A stretch of 9,680 nt of DNA from Actinomycetota bacterium (GTDB taxonomy: Bacteria > Actinomycetota > Thermoleophilia > Gaiellales > Gaiellaceae): positions 1 through 9,680 of the forward strand of contig VAXA01000028.1 of assembly GCA_005883365.1 (NCBI GenBank). The letters are read 5' to 3'. The notes beneath the pieces are model-generated. The model worked only from the letters and a program-made list of their open reading frames with translations. It was not told where the DNA came from and did not search any database. Shown piece by piece: positions 1 to 6,152 of the stretch (its first letter is position 1; each line of letters starts with the position of its first letter). The position numbers were made by a program, and so were the translations under genes.

Positions 1-152
1 TCATCCACGTTGACTCGCGCGACGGCGAGGGGAAGCTCGGCGAGGATCGGCTCCAGCGCCTTGCACGGCCGGCACCACGGCGCCCAGAAGTCGACGAGCA
101 ACGGCCCGCCCGCGATCGCCTCGTCGAACGTCCCCTGATCGAGCTCTGTCAC
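1..152 (-). CDS. Thioredoxin, N-terminal part (runs off the left edge)
   Basis: Translating the minus strand from the GTG at 150-152 gives 50 codons before the window ends. The protein has the thioredoxin beta-strand and active site: the run VDFWAPWC (residues 20-27) followed by RPCK, so the redox motif is C27-R-P-C30. A proline-rich helix start and the conserved VNVD strand (47-50) follow. Known for the family: this is a small cytosolic dithiol/disulfide oxidoreductase reduced by thioredoxin reductase. Arg replaces the more usual Gly between the cysteines; this variant occurs in other thioredoxins and should leave it redox-active. The start overlaps the stop of the upstream glycosyltransferase by 4 bases (GTGA), which implies translational coupling. 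The C-terminal half, with the cis-Pro loop, is outside the window, so a longer thioredoxin-domain protein cannot be excluded. Confidence 0.9.
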   Translation of the reverse strand, partial: MTELDQGTFDEAIAGGPLLVDFWAPWCRPCKALEPILAELPLAVARVNVD

Positions 153-871
153 AGCCGTCCCGTCAACGCGGCCAACCGTAGCGCCGGGACGCGGACGACG
201 GCCTCGAGGAAGATCCCCCGGCTCATCTTCGACGTCCCCTCCGTCCGGTCGGCGAAGACGATGGGCACCTCGACCACCTCGAAGCCGCTGCGGATCACGC
301 GGTAGGTCATTTCGACCTGGAACGCGTACCCCCTCGACTCGATCGCGTCGAGATCGAGTGTCTCGAGGACGCGGCGACGGAAGCACTTGAAGCCACCGGT
401 CAGATCGCGCACGCTCAGGCCGAGGATGACGCGCGCGTAGAACGAGCCGCCCCAGGAGATGATCCGCCGGATCAAGCCCCAGTTTCGCGTGCCCCCGCCG
501 GCGACGTAACGCGACCCGAGCGCGAGGTCGGCGCCCGCCTCGACGGCCGCGATCAGCCGTGGCACGTCTGCGGGGTCGTGGGAGAAGTCGCAGTCCATCT
601 CGAGGATCAGCTCCGCGGCGCTCTCCCGAAGCAGAAGCTCGAACGCCGCGATGTAAGCGCGCCCGATGCCCTCCTTCTTCTCGCGGTGCAGCACCGATAC
701 GTAATCGAGCTCGGTCGCCAACCGGTCGGCGATCTCGCCGGTTCCGTCCGGCGAGTTGTCGTCGACGACGAGGACGTTCACGCCCTTGTCCCCGAGCGCG
801 CGCACCATCTTCTCGAGGTTTTCGCGCTCGTTGTAGGTCGGCAGGCAGACGACGGCGCTGGGCACGCTCAT
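149..871 (-). CDS. Polyprenol-phosphate mannose synthase-like GT2 glycosyltransferase
   Basis: This 240-aa protein is a family-2 (GT-A fold) glycosyltransferase of the dolichol-phosphate mannosyltransferase type. Visible motifs in order: PTYNERENL (11-19), the nucleotide-sugar binding VVDDNSPDGT (35-44), the metal-binding DCD (93-95) within DCDFSHDP, TGGFKCFRR in the acceptor/catalytic region, GYAFQVEM, and FADRTEGTSKM near the C-terminus. These are diagnostic of DPM1/Ppm1 relatives. By family knowledge the enzyme transfers mannose from GDP-mannose to polyprenyl phosphate at the cytosolic face of the membrane, making a lipid-linked donor for envelope glycans or protein mannosylation. The length matches the single-domain form, with no C-terminal membrane domain, so it probably acts peripherally. 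It starts only 11 bases from the divergent polX start, with no clear ribosome-binding site, and its stop overlaps the thioredoxin start. Other sugars (glucose, GlcNAc) are possible, since sequence alone does not fix the donor. Confidence 0.88.
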   Translation of the reverse strand: MSVPSAVVCLPTYNERENLEKMVRALGDKGVNVLVVDDNSPDGTGEIADRLATELDYVSVLHREKKEGIGRAYIAAFELLLRESAAELILEMDCDFSHDPADVPRLIAAVEAGADLALGSRYVAGGGTRNWGLIRRIISWGGSFYARVILGLSVRDLTGGFKCFRRRVLETLDLDAIESRGYAFQVEMTYRVIRSGFEVVEVPIVFADRTEGTSKMSRGIFLEAVVRVPALRLAALTGRL

Positions 872-876
872 ATCAT
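871..876 (+). promoter_or_regulatory. -10-like hexamer for a leaderless polX transcript
   Basis: TATCAT matches the sigma-70-type -10 consensus at 5 of 6 positions. It is followed by exactly 6 bases and then the GTG start of polX at 883. With a normal -10 to start-site distance, transcription would begin at or next to the start codon, giving a leaderless mRNA. No Shine-Dalgarno sequence precedes 883, which fits. No convincing -35 element is visible. The hexamer overlaps the ATG of the divergent glycosyltransferase. Confidence 0.5.
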
Positions 877-882
877 CGCGAC

Positions 883-2547
883 GTGCCCGAGCTCCCGCGC
901 AACTCCGACGTCGCCGACCAGATCGAGCTGCTCGCGGACCTGCTCGAGCTCGAGGGCAAGGACACCTTCCGGGTCGTCGCCTACCGCCGCGCGGCCGCGC
1001 GTGTGCGGGAGACGTCGGGCTCGGTCGCCCAGCTCGCGCTCGACGGTCGCGCGAAGGAGCTGCAGGGCATCGGCAGGACGATCGAGGAGAAGATCGTCGA
1101 GATCGTCGAGATCGGCGAGATTCAGGCGCTGACGAAGAAGAAGGCCGGCGTGCCGCCCGAGGTCGTCCTCTTCATGAAGCTGCCGGGCCTCGGGCCGAAG
1201 ACCGCGGCGCGCATCTGGCGCGAGCTCGGGGTCGAGACGCTCGACGAGCTGAAGGCGGCGGCCGAGAGCGAGAGGCTGCGGACGCTCGCCGGCCTCGGGC
1301 CGAAGAGCGAGGAGAAGATTCTCGCCGCGCTCGCGTACCAGGCCGAGAGCCCGGAGCCGGGCCGGTACCTGCTCGGCGCCGGATTGCCGGCGGTGCAGGC
1401 GGTCGTGGCGGCGCTGCGGGAGCTGCCGGCGGCGATCGCGGTCTCGGAGGCCGGCTCGGTGCGGCGCCGGAAGGAGACGTTCCGCGACCTCGACATCATC
1501 GCGAGCGCGACGAATCCCGCGGAGCTGACGGAACACTTCGCGAGCCTGAAGTGGGTGATCGACGTCGCCGCGCAGAGCGACACGAAGGCGACGGTCGTCT
1601 CGCGCGACGGCCTCCGCTTCGACCTGCGCGTCGTCCCGCCCGAGTCGTTCGGCAACCTCCTCCAGCACTTCACCGGCTCGAAGGACCACAACGTCGCGAT
1701 GCGGGAGGAGGCGGTGCGGCGCGGCCTCTCGATCTCCGAGTACGGCGTCACGAACGTCGAGACGGGCGACGTCTTCCGCAGCGCCGACGAGGACGCCGTG
1801 TACGAGTTCCTCGGCTACCAGCCGGTCCCGCCCGAGCTGCGCGAGAACTCCGGCGAGCTCGAGCTGGCGCGGCGCGGGGAGCTGCCGAAGCTCGTCGAGC
1901 TACGCGATGTCCGCGGCGACCTACACACGCACTCCCACTGGTCGGCCGACGGCAAGAGCACGCTCGAGGAGATGCTCGAAGGAGCCGTGACGCGCGGCTA
2001 CGAGTACTACGCCGTTACCGACCACTCGCACTACCTCCGCGACGGACGAATGCAGGAGCAGCTCGAGGAGATCGACGCGCTGCGGGCACGGTTCCCGCAG
2101 CTCCGGATCCTCGCGGGGGTCGAGGCGAACATCCGCGCGAGCGGCGAGGTCGACGTGGCGGACGAGGATCTCGCGCTGCTCGACTGGGTCGTCGCCTCGG
2201 TGCACCAGGCGCCCGACTCGCGCCCGACCGAGCGGGTGCTCGAGGCGATGCAGAACCCGCCGCCGCGCGACGTCGACGTCGAGCGGGTGATCGAGGCCGC
2301 GCTCGAGACCGGCACGTTCCTCGAGATCAACGGCCAGCCGGACCGGCTCGACCTGCGTGACGTGCACGCGCGCGCCGCGAAGGAGGCGGGGCTGCGGCTC
2401 GTCGTCTCCTCCGACGGGCACGAGGTTCGCTCGCAGGCCTACGTCGAGCTGGCGGTGGCGCAGGCCCGGCGGGGCTGGCTGACGAAGGCCGATGTCGTCA
2501 ACACGCGCACGTGGAAGCAGCTCGAGAAGCTGCGGAAGAAGCGCTGA
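883..2547 (+). CDS. polX: DNA polymerase/3'-5' exonuclease PolX
   Basis: This 554-aa protein is a bacterial family X DNA polymerase. The N-terminal 8-kDa region (about 1-70) has the family pattern LLELEGKDTFRVVAYRRAA. Helix-hairpin-helix motifs follow (LPGLGPKTAARI and LAGLGPKSEEKI). The nucleotidyltransferase palm has G191-S192, catalytic D202 and D204 in FRDLDII, and the third Asp D247 in FDLRVV. The C-terminal PHP domain has H348 and H350 in DLHTHSH, D380, H381 and H383 in VTDHSHY, and D511-G-H513 near the end; these are metal ligands of the exonuclease site. By family knowledge PolX fills short gaps in base-excision and break repair, with the PHP domain supplying 3'-5' exonuclease activity. 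I chose GTG 883 because it begins just before the conserved N-terminus and follows a -10-like element at the leaderless distance; a longer in-frame opening upstream is antisense to the neighbouring gene. It heads a four-gene run; its stop overlaps the next ATG by one base (TGATG). Confidence 0.95.
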   Translation: MPELPRNSDVADQIELLADLLELEGKDTFRVVAYRRAAARVRETSGSVAQLALDGRAKELQGIGRTIEEKIVEIVEIGEIQALTKKKAGVPPEVVLFMKLPGLGPKTAARIWRELGVETLDELKAAAESERLRTLAGLGPKSEEKILAALAYQAESPEPGRYLLGAGLPAVQAVVAALRELPAAIAVSEAGSVRRRKETFRDLDIIASATNPAELTEHFASLKWVIDVAAQSDTKATVVSRDGLRFDLRVVPPESFGNLLQHFTGSKDHNVAMREEAVRRGLSISEYGVTNVETGDVFRSADEDAVYEFLGYQPVPPELRENSGELELARRGELPKLVELRDVRGDLHTHSHWSADGKSTLEEMLEGAVTRGYEYYAVTDHSHYLRDGRMQEQLEEIDALRARFPQLRILAGVEANIRASGEVDVADEDLALLDWVVASVHQAPDSRPTERVLEAMQNPPPRDVDVERVIEAALETGTFLEINGQPDRLDLRDVHARAAKEAGLRLVVSSDGHEVRSQAYVELAVAQARRGWLTKADVVNTRTWKQLEKLRKKR

Positions 2548-3845
2548 TGGATTTTCGCGAGGACGGGGCCGCCGCGCTCGAGTGGGCGGCGCGCTACCTG
2601 GAACGGGTCGGCGAGCTCCCGGTGCTCGCGCAGGTTCGGCCCGGCGAGCTCTCATCGCAGCTGCCGGCGTCCGCGCCTGAGCAGCCGGAGCCCTTTGCGG
2701 ACCTCCTCCGCGACCTGGACGAGCTGTTGCTGCCGGCGTTGACGAACTGGCAGAGCCCGCGCTTCTTCTCGTATTTCGCCGTGACGTCCTCCGAGCCGGC
2801 GATCCTCGCGGAGCTGCTCGCGGCGACGCTGAACCAGGTGGCGCTCGTCTGGCGCGCCTCCCCGGCGTCGACGGAGCTCGAGCTACGTGTCGCCGACTGG
2901 GTGCGGCAGCTGCTCGGCCTCCCGGAGGGCTGGCACGGCCACATCGAGGACACCGCCTCCACCTCGACGCTCGCTGCCTTCGTCGCGGCGCGGCGCGTGA
3001 CGGGCCGCAACGTCGTCGTCTGCTCCGAGCACGCGCACGGCTCGATCGAGAAGGACGCGCGGATGCTCGGGATGGAGCTGCGCAAGGTGCCGGTCGACGA
3101 GGAGCTGCGAATGCATGTCGACGGCTACGACCTCGACGACGTCGCCGCGGTCGTCGCCACGGTCGGCACGACCTCCTTCGCCTCCGTCGACCCGGTGCGC
3201 GAGCTCGCCGAGCGGGCGCGCGCGGCCGGCGCCTGGCTTCATGTCGACGCTGCGTACGCGGGCTCCTCGTGGATCTGCGAGGAGGAGCGCTGGTCGGCGG
3301 ACGGCGTCGAGTTCGCCGATTCGCTCGTTGTGAACCCGCACAAATGGCTTCTCGTCCCCTCCGACTGCTCGCTCGTCTGGACTGCCCGTCCGGAGGAGTG
3401 GCGCGAGGCGTTCACGCTCGTCCGTGAGTACCTGCGGACAGCCGACGACGCGTACTCGCTCTCCGAGTACGGCCCGGCGCTCGGCCGTCGTTTCCGGTCG
3501 CTGAAGCTCTGGGCGGTGTTGCGCTGTTACGGCGCCGAAGGGCTGCGTGCGATCGTCCGCGAGCACATCCGTCTTGCCGGGCTCTTCGCCGGATGGGTGG
3601 AGGAGAGGGCCGGCTGGGAGCTCGCCGCGCCGCAGCGCTTCTCGCTCGTCGTCTTCCGCCGGAACGGCTCGGACGAGGAGAACGAGCGGCTGGTGGAGCG
3701 AGTGAACGCGTCCGGTGAGATCTTCATCACCCACACGAAGCTCGACGAGCGCTACGTCCTGCGGCTCGCGATCGGCAACGCGCGTACGACGGAGGACGAC
3801 GTGCGGCGGGCGTGGGAGGTACTCAACAGGGAGGCAGAACGATGA
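2547..3845 (+). CDS. PLP-dependent group II decarboxylase, aromatic-L-amino-acid decarboxylase type
   Basis: This 432-aa protein belongs to the group II pyridoxal-phosphate decarboxylases (AADC/DDC, glutamate and tyrosine decarboxylases). Key elements: the phosphate-binding region GHIEDTASTSTLAAF (from 131), H164 in EHAHGS as the ring-stacking His, D234 in HVDAAYAG contacting the pyridine nitrogen, and the PLP Schiff-base lysine K266 in NPHKWLL. GRRFRSLKLW (from 313) is very typical of the AADC branch. By spacing from the lysine (29 residues), Y295 lines up with the mobile-loop Tyr that, in my recollection of human DDC, protonates the intermediate in decarboxylases and is Phe in the aldehyde synthases, so decarboxylation is favoured. 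The exact substrate (Phe, Tyr, Trp, DOPA) cannot be read. The ATG at 2547 overlaps the polX stop, and the end overlaps the next gene by 4 bases. It is somewhat shorter than animal AADCs (about 480 aa), with a flexible loop about 4 residues shorter. Confidence 0.9.
   Translation: MDFREDGAAALEWAARYLERVGELPVLAQVRPGELSSQLPASAPEQPEPFADLLRDLDELLLPALTNWQSPRFFSYFAVTSSEPAILAELLAATLNQVALVWRASPASTELELRVADWVRQLLGLPEGWHGHIEDTASTSTLAAFVAARRVTGRNVVVCSEHAHGSIEKDARMLGMELRKVPVDEELRMHVDGYDLDDVAAVVATVGTTSFASVDPVRELAERARAAGAWLHVDAAYAGSSWICEEERWSADGVEFADSLVVNPHKWLLVPSDCSLVWTARPEEWREAFTLVREYLRTADDAYSLSEYGPALGRRFRSLKLWAVLRCYGAEGLRAIVREHIRLAGLFAGWVEERAGWELAAPQRFSLVVFRRNGSDEENERLVERVNASGEIFITHTKLDERYVLRLAIGNARTTEDDVRRAWEVLNREAER
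3828..3834 (+). promoter_or_regulatory. Strong ribosome-binding site for the YbjQ-family gene
   Basis: AGGGAGG lies 7 bases before the ATG at 3842, inside the end of the decarboxylase gene. It fixes the start at 3842 rather than the upstream in-frame codon at 3812. It contrasts with polX and the 132-aa gene in this window, which lack a Shine-Dalgarno sequence. Confidence 0.7.
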
Positions 3846-4162
3846 TCGTGACGACGATGAACGACATTCCCGGCTACGACGTCGACGAGGTGTTCGGCGA
3901 GGTGATGGGGTTGACGGTGCGCTCGCGCAACGTCGGCTCGCAGATCGGCGCCGGGCTCAAGTCGATCTTCGGCGGCGAGCTGAAGGGGATGACGAAGTCC
4001 CTCATGGACAGCCGTAAGCAGGTGATGGAGCGGATGGTCGAGGAGGCGGAGGCGAAGGGTGCGAATGCGATCATCGCGATGCGCTTCGACACGTCCGAGA
4101 TGGCCGGCAACTGGACGGAGATCTGCGCCTACGGCACCGCCGTGCGCATCCACAAGGCGTGA
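3842..4162 (+). CDS. YbjQ/UPF0145-family (DUF74) protein
   Basis: This 106-aa protein resembles E. coli YbjQ along its whole length. The N-terminal strand MIVTTMNDIPGYDV is followed by the signature GEVMGLTVRSRNVGSQIGAGLKSIFGGELKG (about 20-50). A helix SLMDSRKQVMERMVEEAEAKGANAII precedes the closing strands MRFDT and AYGTAVRI. The family forms small ring oligomers and is often annotated as heavy-metal-binding, but its biochemical role is not established; the function here is unknown. There is no signal peptide or membrane segment, so it is probably cytosolic. The ATG overlaps the decarboxylase stop (ATGA) and has a good ribosome-binding site at 3828-3834. Its own stop overlaps the following HAD start (GTGA). 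Length is typical for the family. Confidence 0.88.
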   Translation: MIVTTMNDIPGYDVDEVFGEVMGLTVRSRNVGSQIGAGLKSIFGGELKGMTKSLMDSRKQVMERMVEEAEAKGANAIIAMRFDTSEMAGNWTEICAYGTAVRIHKA

Positions 4163-4806
4163 CGCGCGCGGTCGTCTTCGACCTCTTCGAGACGCTCATC
4201 GACTACGACGACACGCGGTCGCGCGAGTTCAGTGCGGAGGTCGCTCGGCTGTGCGGCCGAGCGCCGGAGGATTTCCATCGGGTCTGGCGCGAGGGCCGAC
4301 CGATGCGCGAGACAGGACCCATGGCGCCGTACCTCGCGTCGCTCGGGATCGAGGAGGACGCGATGCACGACTTCCTCGAGCTGCGGCGTGCATTCACGCG
4401 CGAGGTGCTCGGACGGCCACGCGCTGGTGTCATCGAGACGCTGAATGAGTTACATCGCCGAGCGGTCCGAACCGGCCTGATCACCGTCTGCAGCGAGGAC
4501 ACGGTCGACGTTTGGCCCGAGACGCCGTTCGCGGGCCACTTCGACGTTGAGGTCTTCTCTTGCGTGTGCGGCTTGCGTAAGCCGGACGAACGGATCTACC
4601 GGATTGCGCTCGAGGGCTTGGGCGTCGAGCCGGCGGAGGCGCTCTTCGTTGGCGATGGTGCCAACGACGAGCTTGCGGGAGCCGAGCGGGTGGGTATGGG
4701 CGCAATTCTGATTCACCGACCGGGCGAGGAGCCCGCGTGGCCCGAGGTGCGCGACTGGCCGGGCCCACGCATCTCGGCGATTGATGATGTCCTTTCCTTC
4801 CTCTAG
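4159..4806 (+). CDS. HAD-superfamily hydrolase with D-x-F nucleophile motif
   Basis: This 215-aa protein shows all four haloacid dehalogenase superfamily motifs. Motif I is VFDLFETL with nucleophile D8, motif II is S112 in ITVCSED, motif III is K141 in GLRKPDERIY, and motif IV is GDGANDE (165-171), with acidic D166 and D170. An alpha-helical cap (about 15-90) follows motif I, as in subfamily I (C1) members. The residue two after the nucleophile is F10, where typical HAD phosphatases have a second Asp acting as acid/base. Haloacid dehalogenases and several uncharacterised HAD groups also have an aromatic residue there, so phosphatase activity should not be assumed. The substrate is unknown. 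It is the last gene of the polX run, starting at a GTG that overlaps the previous stop by 4 bases. Its codon choice looks slightly less GC-biased than polX (more TTG, ATT, GTT), a weak impression only. Confidence 0.87.
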   Translation: MTRAVVFDLFETLIDYDDTRSREFSAEVARLCGRAPEDFHRVWREGRPMRETGPMAPYLASLGIEEDAMHDFLELRRAFTREVLGRPRAGVIETLNELHRRAVRTGLITVCSEDTVDVWPETPFAGHFDVEVFSCVCGLRKPDERIYRIALEGLGVEPAEALFVGDGANDELAGAERVGMGAILIHRPGEEPAWPEVRDWPGPRISAIDDVLSFL

Positions 4807-4841
4807 TGCGGCGCTGCGAACCTCTCCGAAACAGACACGGT

Positions 4842-4973
4842 CTGGTGCCAGGCACGGGGACATGTCGTCTACGGAGATGTCGTTGCCTGGTTTGCAGGGC
4901 GAACGGCGGAGCGATGTCCTCTGCGGACATGTTCTGGTGCCTGGCACCGGGACGTGGCCTGTGGGGACGTGTC
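4842..4973. repeat. REP/BIME-like pair of palindromic repeat units in a convergent gap
   Basis: Two 40-base units, 4842-4881 and 4934-4973, are direct repeats matching at 30 of 40 positions. Each begins with CTGGTGCC and contains an imperfect or perfect palindrome: GTGCC-A-GGCAC at 4845-4855, and the 13-base GGTGCCTGGCACC at 4936-4948. Each also carries a GGGAC(A/G)TG box after the palindrome. The right palindrome plus its left flank (4925-4948) is also inverted relative to 4844-4866: GGTGCCAGGCAC followed by ACATGTC recurs on the other strand. Between them, ATGTCC at 4914-4919 and GGACAT at 4925-4930 form a perfect 6-bp stem with a 5-base loop. This fills the 178-base gap between two convergent genes and may act as a bidirectional terminator. 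I see no gene and no classic U-tract terminator here. Confidence 0.65.
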
Positions 4974-4984
4974 TGCGAGGGCTG

Positions 4985-5713
4985 TCAGAGCCGGCGCAGG
5001 AGGGCTAGGAACGCGGCCGTGTCGGCCACGACGAGGTCGGCGGCATCGAGGAGCGCTCCCGGCGCCTCCGGCGACGTGACGGCCACTCGTACCGCAACGT
5101 CGAGCCCGTCCAACGCCGCGAAGGAGTCCAGGTCGGTCGTGTCGTCACCGGCCGCGAGCGCCCGCCGCAACTCGTGTTCTTCGAGCAGACGGCGCACCGC
5201 CGTTCCCTTGTGCGAGCCGACCGGGGGCAGCACCTCGAGGATCTTGCGCCCGTAGCGCGCGACGAGCCCACCCTCCCGCGCCGTCTCCGCGATCGCGTCG
5301 AGCTCGCGCACCGCCTCCCGCTCGTCGGCGCGGCCGCGGAAGTGGAAGGCGATCGCGAGCCCCTTCAGCTCGACCTCCCGCTGCGGCCACGGCGCGTCGG
5401 CCGCGAACGCCGCGAGCACGCGGTGCCAGCGGTCGGCCTGCGGCTCGAGCTCGAGCCCGTGCGAGCCGACGCAGACCAAGCCGTCCACCCCGAGACGCGT
5501 CCGCACGTCCTCGCTCGTGCGGCCGCTCACGACCGCGACGAGCGCGTAGCGCCCGACGAGCCGCGCGAGCTCGGCGCGCGTCTCCGGCGGCGGCGCCGCG
5601 TCTTTCGGCCGGTCGACGATCGGTGCGAGGACGCCGTCGAAGTCGAGGAAGAGGCCCGCCTGGCCCGGCTCTGCAGCCAGCCGAGCGAGGAGATCGCCTG
5701 GAGCGCCGGTCAC
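4985..5713 (-). CDS. otsB: Trehalose-6-phosphate phosphatase (OtsB family)
   Basis: From the GTG at 5711-5713 the product is 242 aa. It is a HAD-superfamily trehalose-phosphatase: motif I is FLDFDGVLAPIV with D24 (nucleophile) and D26 (acid/base), followed by VVSGR, the substrate-loop GSHGLE, GSHKG with its lysine, and motif IV GDDTTD (189-194). The family removes phosphate from trehalose 6-phosphate to give trehalose, a compatible solute, in the cytosol. No OtsA-type synthase lies in the window, so its partner would be elsewhere, or it may act on a related sugar phosphate. A TTG at 5720-5722 is an alternative start. The open frame continues far upstream without family similarity, antisense to the divergent gene, so I rejected the longer form. 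TACCGT at 5722-5727, 8 bases before the GTG, could serve as a -10 for a leaderless transcript, but is weak. It converges on the HAD gene across the repeat region. Confidence 0.9.
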   Translation of the reverse strand: MTGAPGDLLARLAAEPGQAGLFLDFDGVLAPIVDRPKDAAPPPETRAELARLVGRYALVAVVSGRTSEDVRTRLGVDGLVCVGSHGLELEPQADRWHRVLAAFAADAPWPQREVELKGLAIAFHFRGRADEREAVRELDAIAETAREGGLVARYGRKILEVLPPVGSHKGTAVRRLLEEHELRRALAAGDDTTDLDSFAALDGLDVAVRVAVTSPEAPGALLDAADLVVADTAAFLALLRRL

Positions 5714-5741
5714 GCGGGTCAACGGTACTTCGTCGCGCGGG

Positions 5742-5747
5742 CATAAT
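5742..5747 (+). promoter_or_regulatory. -10-like hexamer for a leaderless transcript of the 132-aa gene
   Basis: CATAAT (5 of 6 matches to TATAAT) is followed by exactly 6 bases and then the GTG start at 5754. There is no Shine-Dalgarno sequence. The geometry is the same as at polX (hexamer, 6 bases, GTG). It lies in the 40-base divergent gap between otsB and this gene. No clear -35 element is visible. Confidence 0.5.
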
Positions 5748-5753
5748 CCGCCT

Positions 5754-6152
5754 GTGGCGGAACTCGACGAGCTCTGGATCCCGCTGGTCGACGAGCCGAT
5801 CGGCAGCATCGTCGACCGGGTCGTGCGGGACGACCCGGCCCTTGCGGCGCGGGTTGAGACGCCCCACCGGATCCTGGCCTTCAAGACGTTCGCCTACATC
5901 CGCACGGGCATCCTGCTCGGCCAGCTCCTCTTCGACCACGACATCCCCGGCTGGAACGGCTCCGAGAGCTGGGTCGACGCGCTCCTTCGCGACCCCGCCC
6001 ACCGCGCCGCGATCGAGCGCGAGGTGCGGGCGGTTGCGGAGGAGATCGCCTCCGATCCGCGGTACGCCGACGAGGAGCCGCTCGCGCCGGACGACGCCGC
6101 GCGCGACCGCTTCCGCGCCTTCGCGCGGGAGCACCTCGGCCGTAGCGGTTAG
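5754..6152 (+). CDS. Uncharacterised 132-aa protein
   Basis: I do not recognise this family. The predicted product is acidic and mostly helical, with no signal peptide or clear transmembrane segment. Features are an N-terminal ELDELWIPLVDEPIGSIVDRV, a central stretch FAYIRTGILLGQLLFDHDIPGW (about 45-66) with modest hydrophobicity, and a charged C-terminal half rich in Glu, Asp and Arg. The GTG start is supported by the -10-like CATAAT six bases upstream. Codon-position composition (G/C in third positions) looks like that of its neighbours, so it is probably real. The part from codon 34 onward (base 5855 to the stop) is repeated in the tandem copy at 6461-6758, and the two copies are identical over the coding part. 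It is divergent from otsB and converges on the fragment of the small membrane protein gene with a 9-base gap. Function unknown. Confidence 0.7.
   Translation: MAELDELWIPLVDEPIGSIVDRVVRDDPALAARVETPHRILAFKTFAYIRTGILLGQLLFDHDIPGWNGSESWVDALLRDPAHRAAIEREVRAVAEEIASDPRYADEEPLAPDDAARDRFRAFAREHLGRSG

Noticed and set aside
559..882. N-terminal extension of PolX by 108 codons
   Set aside because: It is antisense to the mannose synthase gene, Arg/Ser/Pro-rich, and precedes the normal N-terminus of the family. GTG 883 is the better start.
868..1689. 273-aa minus-strand frame opposite polX
   Set aside because: Shadow of polX, whose catalytic motifs are all present on the other strand.
4450..5255. Several short frames across the 4807-4984 gap on both strands
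   Set aside because: They pass through the palindromic repeats and into neighbouring genes out of frame. They have no start signals and no recognisable content.
5714..5884. N-terminal extension of OtsB by 57 codons
   Set aside because: It overlaps the divergent 132-aa gene and its promoter-like element, and shows no similarity to trehalose-phosphatases.
5145..6134. 329-aa minus-strand open frame crossing otsB and the 132-aa gene
   Set aside because: It lies antisense to the 132-aa gene and out of frame with otsB. The low-complexity Arg/Ala-rich sequence indicates a GC-driven spurious frame.
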